A stretch of 64,000 bases of DNA from Polynucleobacter sp. MWH-HuK1 (lineage in GTDB: Bacteria > Pseudomonadota > Gammaproteobacteria > Burkholderiales > Burkholderiaceae). Shown here piece after piece: positions 10,320-20,093 of this stretch. Position numbers and translations under genes: made by a program. Where the stretch lies: the NCBI RefSeq assembly GCF_018881815.1, contig NZ_JACVPP010000001.1:1559654-1623653 (forward strand), given 5' to 3'. Within the stretch, counting starts at the first letter, position 1. Every line of letters starts with the position of its first letter. Below the pieces are notes generated by a model. That model did no database searches. It was given only the letters and a program-made list of their open reading frames with translations, and was not told where the DNA came from.

Positions 10320-10342
10320 TTATCCACAGGCATTGTGGATAA
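10320..10342. promoter_or_regulatory. Inverted pair of consensus DnaA boxes
   Basis: TTATCCACA (10320-10328) and its exact reverse complement TGTGGATAA (10334-10342) face each other across a 5-base spacer, GGCAT. Each is a perfect match to the high-affinity DnaA box TTATNCACA. The pair lies in the non-coding gap between tRNA-Arg and the Nudix gene. Replication-origin genes (dnaA, dnaN, gyrB) are absent, so a DnaA-binding regulatory or titration/reactivation site is more likely than the origin. Confidence 0.55.
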
Positions 10343-10507
10343 ATCCTCAAAAGTTTTTGTAAGTCACAGATTTGTATAGGTTGACCTAGCCTGCCTAAAT
10401 TGTGTGCAAAAAGTATCCCCCTTTCTTTCATTATTACTTACAAATATTTAAGCTAATGCAGCTGCAGTTATGTGTTAAGAGCACCAAGTTCCCTTACACT
10501 AAGGTCC

Positions 10508-11341
10508 ATGACCAGCCTTTCGACCAGTACGATAGCCGCCCTTGAGGAGATGCTCCAAAATACAACGCGTTCTGCCCCGGCAGACTTTTTGCCAATCTAT
10601 TTATCACGCGGCGTAATAGGCGAACAACTTATTGGGCATCTCAATCCAGATTTCACTACCTATTTACAAGAGTCATTACAAAAAGAATTCATTCCACTAA
10701 TTGCAATTAGTAATGACAAGCTGACAATTCAGTTGGGCAAACCAAGAGATTTATCAAACAGTCTTTACCAGTTAGCCAATCGCATGCGCATAGGTGGTTT
10801 TATTCCGGGCTGGCGAAATGAAGACTTTGCATGGGTAGATCAAAATGGCCACAAGTACTTTCGCTTGGAGCGTGCTGCATTTCGAACCTTTGGATTTCGT
10901 AGCATGGCAACGCATATCAACGGCTACACGCAAGGCAATACGATTTGGTTAGGTAGACGTAGTGAAACCAAGCCCACTGATCCAGGGAAGTTAGATAACT
11001 TAGCGGCTGGCGGTATTACCGCCGATGAAACGCCTTGGGTAAGTGCACGTCGTGAACTTTGGGAAGAGGCTGGGGTACCAGAGCAAATTGCAGAACAGAT
11101 TGAGCCTGTTGGACGCATTCATATGCGCCGCCCATCCCTTAACCGGGGTTTTCATGATGAACAGCTCTACATTTACGACCTCGAATTAGCTGATAACTTT
11201 GTTCCGATGAATCACGACGGTGAAGTCAGCGGTTTTATAGAAATCTCCCTAGCGGAGGCTGCCGCCAGGATTTTGGCTGACGAATTCACCTCTGATGCGG
11301 CGTTTGTGACGGCAGACTTCATATTGCGCCGCAATAAATAA
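10508..11341 (+). CDS. DUF4743-type Nudix hydrolase, probable thiamine diphosphate-damage clean-up
   Basis: A 277-residue protein with an N-terminal DUF4743-like region (about residues 1-120) and a C-terminal Nudix domain. The Nudix box is intact: G-x5-E-x7-REL-x-EE-x-GV, spanning GGITADETP and ARRELWEEAGV. The same domain pair occurs in the Nudix part of yeast Tnr3 and relatives, which hydrolyse oxidised, toxic forms of thiamine diphosphate. The TPP riboswitch and thiC operon start about 90 bases downstream, which fits. An in-frame GTG at 10472 would add 12 residues; the ATG at 10508 is preferred. Exact substrate is inferred. Confidence 0.8.
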   Translation: MTSLSTSTIAALEEMLQNTTRSAPADFLPIYLSRGVIGEQLIGHLNPDFTTYLQESLQKEFIPLIAISNDKLTIQLGKPRDLSNSLYQLANRMRIGGFIPGWRNEDFAWVDQNGHKYFRLERAAFRTFGFRSMATHINGYTQGNTIWLGRRSETKPTDPGKLDNLAAGGITADETPWVSARRELWEEAGVPEQIAEQIEPVGRIHMRRPSLNRGFHDEQLYIYDLELADNFVPMNHDGEVSGFIEISLAEAAARILADEFTSDAAFVTADFILRRNK

Positions 11342-11358
11342 GGGATTTGCCCTTATTT
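11336..11358 (+). terminator. Hairpin at the end of the Nudix gene
   Basis: AAATAAGGG and CCCTTATTT form a perfect 9-bp stem with a 5-base loop, overlapping the stop codon of the Nudix gene. The right arm ends in TTATTT, which can serve as a short U tract. It separates the Nudix gene from the riboswitch-controlled operon. The stem is weak at the base, so efficiency is uncertain. Confidence 0.45.
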
Positions 11359-11431
11359 GACTATGGTGACACCTACTTGACGGTAGTCATGCATCAATCC
11401 CCTAATTCGTGGTTAAATCTCTCATAAGGAT

Positions 11432-11524
11432 GAAACAGGGGTGCCCTTCAAAGGTTTTTAGTTTGAAGGTGCTGAGAAAGACCCTTTAACCCGATCCAGG
11501 TAATGCTGGCGTGGGGAGTTACAT
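11432..11524 (+). promoter_or_regulatory. TPP (THI-box) riboswitch
   Basis: The conserved thiamine diphosphate aptamer is clear. AGGGGTGCCC forms the 5' part of P1/P2, CTGAGAAAGACCC is the pyrimidine-sensing loop, and ACCCGATCCAGGTAATGCTGGCGTGGGGA contains the pyrophosphate-binding P4/P5 part (11488-11517, quoted here in parts: CCGATC, AGGTAATGCTGG, CGTGGGGA). A variable P3 (CCTTCAAAG/TTTGAAGG) lies between. It is 50 bases upstream of thiC and should repress the thiC-O-S-G-E operon when TPP is abundant, by attenuation or by blocking the thiC ribosome site. Confidence 0.95.
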
Positions 11525-11562
11525 CAGACCGACACCCGGTTTCGTCCATCTAAAACAGCTAG

Positions 11563-13512
<1,950 letters not shown>

Positions 13513-13535
13513 TTAAGCTTAGTAATGGTGAATAA

Positions 13536-14675
13536 ATGAGGCACTTGAAGGGCAAATATGCAATTGTTGGGGGCGGCCTGATGGGTCGCCTGCTAGCAGT
13601 TGCTCTTGCTAGGGGCGGTGCTCAGGTTGAGTTATTTGATAAAGGCAGCACCAATGGTGACCATGCTGCAGCACGTATTGCGGCAGCGATGCTGGCCCCT
13701 CTAGCGGAATCTGCCATTACCGAAGACTCTGTTGTGCGAATGGGCTTATATAGCCTGCCTCGCTGGAAAGAACTGATTTCTGATCTCTCCAATCCGGTTT
13801 TCTTTCAACAAGAAGGCACTTTGATTCTCTGGCATCGACAAGATGCTAGTGAGGCTGAGCGCTTTACGGCTCACCTAGAGAAGAATAGTCGCGCCAACCC
13901 TGATTTAAGTGCTCCACAAAAGTTAAGCAATGATGCTTTGCGTGACTTAGAACCAAGTGTTGCCGATCGCTTTAATCAGGGTCTGTACTTGCCTAAAGAA
14001 GGACAGTTGGATAACCGTCAATTACTCAATGCTCTTGCACTTGAACTCAAGCTCTTGCAGGTAGATTGCCACTGGTATGCAGAGGTTGACCCTCAGGCAT
14101 TACGTAAGCAGTCGATCTACCAGGCAGTAATCGATTGTCGCGGCACTGGTGCTAAAGAGGTTTGGTCTTTTGGAGATAATCTAAATACCTTGCGCGGTGT
14201 TCGCGGTGAAGTTGTACGACTCTACGCTCCCGAGGTAAAGTTGCGCCGTCCAACGAGGTTAATTCATCCGCGCTATCCAATCTACATTGCTCCAAAGGAA
14301 AACGACGTCTATGTGGTGGGTGCCACTGAGATTGAGTCCGATGATCTTTCCGAGATGAGCGTGCGATCTGCGATGGAGTTACTTAGCGCGGTTTATACCG
14401 TACATAGCGGTTTTGCAGAGGCACGTATTTTAGAAATGGCAACGCAATGCCGCCCCACCCTAAAAAATAATCTTCCAGAAATCCGGATGAAAAAAGATAA
14501 AGGGCAAGCGGATTTGATCATGATCAATGGCCTATATCGTCATGGTTTTATGATTGCCCCAGCTGTACTCGATTGTGCTTTGCAAATACTTGCGCAGGGA
14601 AGCAGTAAGACCGCATTGGAATTGGGTTTGGGCGTCACACATAATAGCAATTACGCAGAGACTATATGCGCATAA
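13536..14675 (+). CDS. thiO: FAD-dependent glycine oxidase ThiO
   Basis: A 379-residue DAO-family flavoenzyme. The N-terminal YAIVGGGLMGRLLAVALA is the FAD-binding Rossmann motif, with the E of VELFDKG at the end of strand 2. The C-terminal INGLYRHGFMIAP closes the FAD site. ThiO oxidises glycine to dehydroglycine (iminoacetate), which ThiG uses to build the thiazole ring. Its last 10 bases overlap thiS. Position between thiC and thiS supports ThiO over other amino-acid oxidases. Confidence 0.92.
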   Translation: MRHLKGKYAIVGGGLMGRLLAVALARGGAQVELFDKGSTNGDHAAARIAAAMLAPLAESAITEDSVVRMGLYSLPRWKELISDLSNPVFFQQEGTLILWHRQDASEAERFTAHLEKNSRANPDLSAPQKLSNDALRDLEPSVADRFNQGLYLPKEGQLDNRQLLNALALELKLLQVDCHWYAEVDPQALRKQSIYQAVIDCRGTGAKEVWSFGDNLNTLRGVRGEVVRLYAPEVKLRRPTRLIHPRYPIYIAPKENDVYVVGATEIESDDLSEMSVRSAMELLSAVYTVHSGFAEARILEMATQCRPTLKNNLPEIRMKKDKGQADLIMINGLYRHGFMIAPAVLDCALQILAQGSSKTALELGLGVTHNSNYAETICA

Positions 14676-14863
14676 TCGTCAATCAAGTTGAATATGAATT
14701 GCCAAGCCATAGTATGGTCAGCGATGCGCTAGCATTAATTGATGCCAAGCCGCCCTATGCTGTTGCCGTAAATCTAAATTTTGTTCCCAAGACTAAACAT
14801 ACAGAGTTTGCCTTAAGTGAGAATGACCAAATCGAAGTGATCGCCCCCGTTACTGGCGGCTGA
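14666..14863 (+). CDS. thiS: Sulfur carrier protein ThiS
   Basis: A 65-residue beta-grasp protein ending in the required Gly-Gly (APVTGG). The C-terminal glycine is adenylated and converted to a thiocarboxylate that donates sulfur to the thiazole. The gene starts inside the end of thiO and is followed by thiG. A ThiF-type adenylating enzyme is not in the window and must be encoded elsewhere. Confidence 0.95.
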   Translation: MRIIVNQVEYELPSHSMVSDALALIDAKPPYAVAVNLNFVPKTKHTEFALSENDQIEVIAPVTGG

Positions 14864-14886
14864 TGTAATAACAAACTAAAATTGAT

Positions 14887-15705
14887 ATGAACGCTCCATT
14901 ACCTAGCAATCTCAATAGCGCCGATACTCTTACACTGTACGGTGAGAGTTTTGCTAGTCGTTTGCTGCTGGGCACATCACGTTACCCTTCTCCACAGATA
15001 TTGGAAAATGCTGTGCAAGCCTCCAATCCAGGAATGATCACCGTGAGCTTACGTCGCCAAGGAACTTCGACAGCGGAAGCGCATAGTGGATTCTGGGATT
15101 TACTCAAAAAGATGGCTGTACCGGTATTACCAAATACCGCTGGATGCCACAGCCCTCAAGAAGTCGTTACCACGGCGCAAATGGCCCGTGAAGTTTTTGA
15201 AACAGATTGGATTAAATTAGAACTCATTGGCGATGACTACACCTTACAGCCAGATGTTTTGCGTTTGGTGCAAACTGCAGAGACTTTGATTAATGATGGC
15301 TTCAAAGTTCTTCCCTACTGCACTGAAGATCTGATTTTATGTCAACGTCTTGTGGATGTTGGTTGTCAAGCAGTTATGCCATGGGCCGCTCCAATTGGTA
15401 CAGGCCAGGGCCCATTAAACCCTTATGCCATGAAACTCTTGCGCGATCGTTTGAAAGTCCCCCTATTAGTCGATGCTGGCTTAGGTCTTCCTTCTCATGC
15501 CTGTACAGTCATGGAATGGGGTTTTGATGGTGTTCTCCTCAATACTGCTGTTGCATTAGCTGATGATCCTGTAGTCATGGCCAAATCATTTGCTATGGCT
15601 GTAGATGCAGGACGTGCCGCCTATTTATCCGGCGCCATGAAACCGCAAGAATCTGCTCAAGCCAGCACGCCTTTAGTGGGAACACCTTTTTGGCACCACT
15701 CATAA
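14887..15705 (+). CDS. thiG: Thiazole synthase ThiG
   Basis: ThiG, 272 residues, a TIM-barrel enzyme that joins deoxyxylulose phosphate, dehydroglycine and ThiS thiocarboxylate. The [10 protein letters not shown] strand carries the lysine that forms the Schiff base with the sugar phosphate. The phosphate-binding end has [11 protein letters not shown] and [17 protein letters not shown]. Length is normal for the family. It lies 23 bases after thiS and 22 bases before thiE in the operon. Confidence 0.96.
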   Translation: MNAPLPSNLNSADTLTLYGESFASRLLLGTSRYPSPQILENAVQASNPGMITVSLRRQGTSTAEAHSGFWDLLKKMAVPVLPNTAGCHSPQEVVTTAQMAREVFETDWIKLELIGDDYTLQPDVLRLVQTAETLINDGFKVLPYCTEDLILCQRLVDVGCQAVMPWAAPIGTGQGPLNPYAMKLLRDRLKVPLLVDAGLGLPSHACTVMEWGFDGVLLNTAVALADDPVVMAKSFAMAVDAGRAAYLSGAMKPQESAQASTPLVGTPFWHHS

Positions 15706-15727
15706 TGAAGTTAAGTACACTGAACCA

Positions 15728-16654
15728 ATGAGTCTGATTCGTGATCTTGCCGACCAAATCGTTGCAGCGCATCGCAATGCGGATCTTTGCATTCCGATTC
15801 CGAGCTTTAGCCTTAACGCGCCTCCACCACAAATTGATAATGAGGTGGCAGTTGATCACTACGAATTAGCTGGCGCCTTAGCTGCCATTGAGATGGGTTT
15901 TATTGAATCTGATGCGCGCGTCCTAGGTAGAGCTTGGTCACGCATGACTTTGCAAGATGGTGGCTTCAATCCCTTTAAATGGCCATGTAGACCAGAGCAT
16001 TTTGACTTGCTTCCCTGGACTCGCAATATGAATCCCAATGCATTTAAGGAATGTCCGAAGCGTTTAGGCTTGTATGGCGTTATGCCTGATGCTGATTGGA
16101 TTAAGCGCATGGTTGATGCAGAAATTCCGACGGTGCAATTGCGTTTTAAATCCGAAGACAGATCCAAGATCCGAAAACAAATTAAGGAGTCTGTTGCTGC
16201 AGTTAAAGATAGCAAAACACTGCTATTTATTAATGATTATTGGCAAGAGGCAATTGATGCTGGCGCATATGGCGTGCATTTAGGTCAAGAAGATTTAGAA
16301 GTCGCTGACTTAGATGAGATTCGCGCGGCCGGCTTGCGCTTAGGTTTAAGTACACATGGATACGCAGAGCTTGCGCATGCCGATCGTTTTTGCCCAAGCT
16401 ATATTGCCATGGGTGCAGTCTTTCCGACAAATCTCAAGAAGATGCCTACCGCCCCTCAGGGACTTGGTCGTCTCTATCAATATGCCAAGTTAATGAGTCA
16501 CTACCCTCTGGTAGCCATTGGCGGCATTGATCAAGATAGCATTCATGCCGTCGCAAAAAGCGGTGTTGGTTCTGTGGCTGTAGTGCGGGCCATTACCCAA
16601 GCCAAGGATCCAAAGGCTGCGGTGAAACACTTACAAGAGTTAATGCAGGCTTAA
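15728..16654 (+). CDS. thiE: Thiamine phosphate synthase ThiE with N-terminal extension
   Basis: The C-terminal 200 residues are a normal ThiE: VQLRFK, FINDYWQEAIDAG, GVHLGQEDL, LGLSTHGYAEL, YIAMGAVFPTNLKK and VAIGGID line the pyrimidine and thiazole phosphate sites. ThiE joins HMP-PP to thiazole phosphate. Usual ThiE is about 210 residues; this protein has 308, with about 110 extra N-terminal residues rich in Trp/Pro (DGGFNPFKWPCRPEHF). That block has no recognised domain. Long ThiE proteins are known in Burkholderiales. The 3' end converges on thiD with 6 bases between stops. Confidence 0.92.
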   Translation: MSLIRDLADQIVAAHRNADLCIPIPSFSLNAPPPQIDNEVAVDHYELAGALAAIEMGFIESDARVLGRAWSRMTLQDGGFNPFKWPCRPEHFDLLPWTRNMNPNAFKECPKRLGLYGVMPDADWIKRMVDAEIPTVQLRFKSEDRSKIRKQIKESVAAVKDSKTLLFINDYWQEAIDAGAYGVHLGQEDLEVADLDEIRAAGLRLGLSTHGYAELAHADRFCPSYIAMGAVFPTNLKKMPTAPQGLGRLYQYAKLMSHYPLVAIGGIDQDSIHAVAKSGVGSVAVVRAITQAKDPKAAVKHLQELMQA

Positions 16655-16660
16655 GAAAAG

Positions 16661-17545
16661 TTAAATCTTTTCTTTCTCATCCAGTAGTGCGGTTGGATAG
16701 AAGTCGTGCATATGCCATAAAGGTCCTGGACCTTCGCCAATACTTAAGAAACGACCCGCCTCAAGGCCTGCCTCAACATAGGCAATTGCCTTTGCAACCG
16801 CATGACTCAGATCATGACCATCAGCAAGGTATGTGGCAATTGCTGATGCTAAAGAACAACCAGTGCCGTGAGTATTTACGGTATTAACACGATAGTGTTT
16901 GAACTCTTTTGTCTGAACCACCTCCAATCCATCCTCGATGGTACGCCACATTAAATAGTCTGTAATTTGAGTGTGCGTGCTATCAAGATGCCCGCCTTTA
17001 ATCAGCACTGCCTGCGGTCCCATTTCGAGCAATTCTTCTGCTGCCAGCTTGAAATCATTAGGCCCACTAATTTCACGACCGAGCAGTAATGAAGCTTCAT
17101 CTAAGTTTGGCGTAATTAGCGATGCAATTGGAAACAATTCAGAGATCATTGCCTGCGCAGTATCGTCACCACCCAAGCTTGCACCCGAAGTAGCCCGCAA
17201 TACAGGATCAAGAACAATACGTTTTACACCGTGTTTGCGCAAAGTTCTAGCAACCGTTTTCACGATTTCTGGGCTGGCTAACATGCCAATTTTGACAATA
17301 TCAGTCCCAATATCCAATAAAACAGCGTCAATTTGAGCCTCAACGACATCCAGATCAATATCCTGAATGCGCGTCACACCCAGGGTATTTTGGGCGGTAA
17401 TGGCTGTAATCACAGACATACCAAAGCCACCCAAGGCAGTGATGACCTTGAGATCGGCTTGGAGCCCCGCCCCACCGCCGCTATCGGACCCAGCAATGGT
17501 CAGCACTTTGGGTATCTGCACAGAAGTAGGAAGTAGTGATTTCAT
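16661..17545 (-). CDS. thiD: Hydroxymethylpyrimidine/phosphomethylpyrimidine kinase
   Basis: ThiD, 294 residues, a ribokinase-fold enzyme that phosphorylates HMP and HMP-P to HMP-PP, the second substrate of ThiE. Motifs include [18 protein letters not shown] near the N-terminus, LIKGGH, and [12 protein letters not shown], which forms the anion hole with the catalytic Cys/Gly region. It is convergent with the thi operon rather than inside it, so it is not under the TPP riboswitch seen here. Its start lies 21 bases from tRNA-Asn, so its promoter must overlap the tRNA promoter region. Confidence 0.95.
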   Translation of the reverse strand: MKSLLPTSVQIPKVLTIAGSDSGGGAGLQADLKVITALGGFGMSVITAITAQNTLGVTRIQDIDLDVVEAQIDAVLLDIGTDIVKIGMLASPEIVKTVARTLRKHGVKRIVLDPVLRATSGASLGGDDTAQAMISELFPIASLITPNLDEASLLLGREISGPNDFKLAAEELLEMGPQAVLIKGGHLDSTHTQITDYLMWRTIEDGLEVVQTKEFKHYRVNTVNTHGTGCSLASAIATYLADGHDLSHAVAKAIAYVEAGLEAGRFLSIGEGPGPLWHMHDFYPTALLDEKEKI

Positions 17546-17550
17546 CTTGC

Positions 17551-17556
17551 TATAAT
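17551..17556 (+). promoter_or_regulatory. -10 box of the tRNA-Asn promoter
   Basis: A consensus TATAAT lies 10 bases before the first base of mature tRNA-Asn. A matching -35 is not clear. The short gap to the divergent thiD start makes the two promoters overlap. Confidence 0.55.
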
Positions 17557-17566
17557 ATCGGCTTAT

Positions 17567-17642
17567 TCCTCGATAGCTCAGTCGGTAGAGCGCCGGACTG
17601 TTAATCCGTAGGTCCCTGGTTCGAGCCCAGGTCGAGGAGCCA
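17567..17642 (+). tRNA. tRNA-Asn(GTT)
   Basis: A complete 76-base tRNA with encoded CCA. Acceptor TCCTCGA pairs with TCGAGGA, the D arm contains AGCTCAGTCGGTAGAG, the anticodon loop CTGTTAA gives anticodon GTT, and the T arm is CCTGG-TTCGAGC-CCAGG. The 3' half from the anticodon loop to the CCA, plus AAATA, is repeated exactly at 22486-22534, which marks the gene as the integration site of the following element. The tRNA itself is intact. Confidence 0.97.
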
Positions 17643-17646
17643 AATA
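17598..17646 (+). repeat. attL: 49-bp direct repeat in the 3' half of tRNA-Asn
   Basis: Begins CTGTTAATCCGTAGG in the anticodon loop and ends GAGCCAAATA just past the CCA. Identical over 49 bases to 22486-22534. The bases on both sides of the repeat differ between copies, so the limits are sharp. Confidence 0.92.
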
Positions 17647-17723
17647 CCTTGTAGTAACGGGGCTTTTAAGACTCCCACTTTAGTCCGCTGGTGAAAAAGC
17701 GGTCACCTAAATTGGAGTTAAAA

Positions 17724-18734
17724 ATGAATCGTTATGAGTCTTTAGAAGTACCGTTTGCAAGCTTGTCGGTGTTTTCCGGCACCACAAGCCCTAAAACCAG
17801 CCCAATTGCCCTTCCTGAGCGCAATGGTTACATAACCATATCCCAAGCTATCAATGCCTATATGGCCGCCTATGAAGGCAAAGATGAGTCTCGTGCTCAG
17901 CGCATGAGCTGGTGGGAAGAAAAGATAGGGCAACTCACTCTCAGCGAAGTTGATGAGGACCACATTTACTTTGCCCTCGAAGAGCTTTCAAATAAAAAGG
18001 CTCGATATTACGCAGGTAAAGATGCTGATGGTAAATCCATTTTTAAATCTAAAAATAAACCGTACGCACCAGCAACAATCAATCGTTATGCAGCTGCTAT
18101 TGGCGCATTATTTTCCTGGTGCATCAAAAAGCGCATTACTCCAAAAGGCTGGGAGCACCCCTGCAAAGCAATAGAGAGCAAACCTGAAAATAATGAAGTT
18201 GTACGCTTCTTGAGTGATGCTGAGAGGCTTTCCCTGTTAACAGCCTGCAAAGAATCAAAGTGGCCAAAGCTTTATCTTTTGGTCTTGCTTGGCATAACCA
18301 CAGGGGCTCGCAAAGGCGAAATCAAAAAGCTAAGATGGTCTGATATTGACTTGGAGCGAGGTCTAGCCTCCGTAGGAATAACCAAAAATGGTGACAGAAA
18401 AACATTGCCACTCACCCCAACTGTTATCAAAGAATTAGAAAAATTTGCATCCCCAGGAAATCAGCTTGTATTTGCATCTAGAGTTAGGCCTGATACACCA
18501 TATAACCATGAACTCGTATGGAAGTTAGCTTTAAAAAAATCGAATGTCAAAAATTTTAGATTTCATGATTTGCGTCATACCTGCGCATCATTTCTAGCTC
18601 AAAATAATGCAACTTTATTAGAAATTGCAGATGTTCTTGGCCACAGAAACATGGCTATGACTAAGCGATATAGTCACCTAGCCATAAAACATAAATCAGC
18701 GCTCATTAACCGCATTCTTGGAGACATAAGCTAA
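17724..18734 (+). CDS. Tyrosine recombinase (phage-type integrase)
   Basis: A 336-residue site-specific integrase. An N-terminal arm- and core-binding region (about 1-170, including YAPATINRYAAAIGALFSW) precedes the catalytic domain. Active-site residues are in place: Arg in TTGARKGEI, Lys in TKNGDRKTLPL, HxxR in FHDLRHTCAS, His in LGHRNMAM and the nucleophile Tyr in TKRYSHL. The ATG at 17724 was chosen because TTGGAG lies 6 bases upstream; an in-frame GTG at 17691 has no such site. No terminator is visible between tRNA-Asn and this gene, so readthrough from the tRNA promoter may express it. It ends at the base before the next ATG. Confidence 0.95.
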   Translation: MNRYESLEVPFASLSVFSGTTSPKTSPIALPERNGYITISQAINAYMAAYEGKDESRAQRMSWWEEKIGQLTLSEVDEDHIYFALEELSNKKARYYAGKDADGKSIFKSKNKPYAPATINRYAAAIGALFSWCIKKRITPKGWEHPCKAIESKPENNEVVRFLSDAERLSLLTACKESKWPKLYLLVLLGITTGARKGEIKKLRWSDIDLERGLASVGITKNGDRKTLPLTPTVIKELEKFASPGNQLVFASRVRPDTPYNHELVWKLALKKSNVKNFRFHDLRHTCASFLAQNNATLLEIADVLGHRNMAMTKRYSHLAIKHKSALINRILGDIS

Positions 18735-19169
18735 ATGAACAAGAAAATGATTGCACTTAACGAACTAGCAAATGAAATTCTAGAAGGAAAGCATGATGCG
18801 CCCAAGGGAATCTCTACAGAAATGAATGTTGCGGCTTACTCCTATCTATCCGCAATTCAGGAGGCAACAGAAAAACGCAAGTTTGATAACTTGGTGCAGC
18901 ATTTCAATGAATCCATACCAATTCATCCGAAACTAATGCCGTTCGTTGCCTCAGCAATAAAGACGCTACTAATAGGCAAGAAGTCAGGTAAGCCTCAAAA
19001 ATTTACATCCATTCAGGGTGAAGCTATAAAACAGGATATTCAGAGACGCATAGATGGTCAAAAAATCTCCAAAAGCAAGGCGATTGAAAAGGAGGCAGAA
19101 AGGCTTGGTGTTGATATTAAAACCATCGACAGGCAGCTCAACAAGAACAAGTTATCCCATAAGCAGTAA
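18735..19169 (+). CDS. Unknown 144-aa protein of the element, possible DNA binding
   Basis: Starts on the base after the integrase stop (TAAATG), so it is translated from the same message. No family was recognised. The protein is rich in Lys and Glu. Its C-terminal 45 residues (from about SIQGEAIKQDIQRR to KTIDRQLNKNK) look helical and include AIEKEAERLGVDIKTIDRQL, which has the spacing of a helix-turn-helix. A regulator of integration or replication is possible but unproven. Confidence 0.65.
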   Translation: MNKKMIALNELANEILEGKHDAPKGISTEMNVAAYSYLSAIQEATEKRKFDNLVQHFNESIPIHPKLMPFVASAIKTLLIGKKSGKPQKFTSIQGEAIKQDIQRRIDGQKISKSKAIEKEAERLGVDIKTIDRQLNKNKLSHKQ

Positions 19170-19172
19170 TAC

Positions 19173-19270
19173 ACCAAAACCCCTGAGGTTTTGGTAGTGA
19201 TTTAACTCGAATAAGCACTCATGATTGCGTTGAGGCTCAAACAAATGCGAGCCTTGGAGTCGGAAAGCTC
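19173..19270 (+). other. Cluster of inverted repeats upstream of the HUH gene
   Basis: The 127-base gap before the 81-aa gene holds several stems. ACCAAAACC (19173-19181) pairs with GGTTTTGGT (19187-19195) around a 5-base loop. Further on, GGCTC pairs with GAGCC, and GGAG with CTCC. There is no T run after the first stem, which makes a simple terminator less likely. In elements with HUH initiators such hairpins often mark the nicking origin, so this is a candidate origin or operator region. Confidence 0.4.
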
Positions 19271-19296
19271 CGTTACAACAATATTTGGTGCAATAA

Positions 19297-19542
19297 ATGA
19301 GTCAAACTGATAAAAACTTAGGCGCATTAATCAGCCTTGATGCATATAGGAATGCTGGGAGAAGTCATATTTTTCCAAGCCTTTCCAGCCTTCAATGGTT
19401 TATAAGAAAGAATAAGCCCTTTCTTATCGAGAGTTCCGCACTCGTAATGCCTGCAGGTCGCATTTTTATTAATGAAAAATATTTTGATGATGCCGTGATG
19501 AAAATTGGAAAGACTCACATTGAAAATTCTAAAAGGTATTAA
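19297..19542 (+). CDS. Small 81-aa protein, excisionase- or regulator-like
   Basis: An 81-residue protein whose middle (SLSSLQWFIRKNKPFLIES and ALVMPAGRIFINEKYFDDAV) has the helix-plus-beta-hairpin look of small winged-helix DNA-binding proteins that pick a site and position in phage and island modules, such as excisionases. Similar small proteins with a PAGR-like hairpin occur in betaproteobacterial islands. It is followed immediately by the HUH gene (TAAATG junction), so the two are co-translated. Function is inferred from size, shape and position only. Confidence 0.55.
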   Translation: MSQTDKNLGALISLDAYRNAGRSHIFPSLSSLQWFIRKNKPFLIESSALVMPAGRIFINEKYFDDAVMKIGKTHIENSKRY

Positions 19543-19989
19543 ATGCTTAAAGCATTTCTCAACCCCACAAATCAGGAGATTTCGAATTTTCTAATAAGAC
19601 AAGGGCCATTTGACCTTGCTGTAACTGTCAACCTTAAAAAAAGGCATCCAAATTTCCATATAAACAACTCGCCTGAAATAGCGGAAAAAACAGGCCGATG
19701 GTTTATAAGCAGATTAAATGAAAATCTCTTAAGAAGAAAATACAGATACAAGCATAGGCAACTGAGAACAGTCTGCTCAGTTGAGAAAGGCTTAGTTGAA
19801 AGAAGACTTCATCTTCATCTAGCAATTGGAATGCCGTCCCATATAAATAAAGCCGAATTCATTAAGAAAATAATCAAAATACACAAAAAGATGGATTGGG
19901 CTTATGGAGAAATCCACATTGCTCCATACATAAATAGTGGATGGATTGATTATTTAAAAAAGGAAGGCTTTGAATCTGTATTGCTCTAG
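19543..19989 (+). CDS. Small HUH-type replication initiator/nicking protein
   Basis: A 148-residue basic protein showing the three motifs of HUH endonucleases in the right order. Motif 1 is the hydrophobic strand FDLAVTVNLKK (about residues 24-34). Motif 2, the metal-binding His-hydrophobic-His, is RRLHLHLAIG (about 86-95). Motif 3 has the catalytic tyrosine in WIDYLKKEG (about 134-142). Such proteins nick one DNA strand to start rolling-circle replication or transfer. With a single Tyr it resembles Rep rather than a relaxase. It follows the 81-aa gene without a gap. The family assignment rests on these motifs alone. Confidence 0.6.
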   Translation: MLKAFLNPTNQEISNFLIRQGPFDLAVTVNLKKRHPNFHINNSPEIAEKTGRWFISRLNENLLRRKYRYKHRQLRTVCSVEKGLVERRLHLHLAIGMPSHINKAEFIKKIIKIHKKMDWAYGEIHIAPYINSGWIDYLKKEGFESVLL

Positions 19990-20093
19990 TAGCAAGGCTG
20001 TACCAATAGTATCGGCAGGTTGTCATACTAATTAGACTAAGTAAAGATTGAAGTCTTTAATTCCCCTTCCCTACCCTCAAGAAAGGCATGCAT

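Noticed and set aside
10320..10342. Chromosomal replication origin
   Set aside because: Only two DnaA boxes, no AT-rich unwinding region of note and no dnaA, dnaN or gyrB nearby.
19297..19542. Antitoxin of a toxin-antitoxin pair with the 148-aa gene
   Set aside because: The 148-aa product shows HUH motifs and no toxin fold was recognised, so a replication module fits better.
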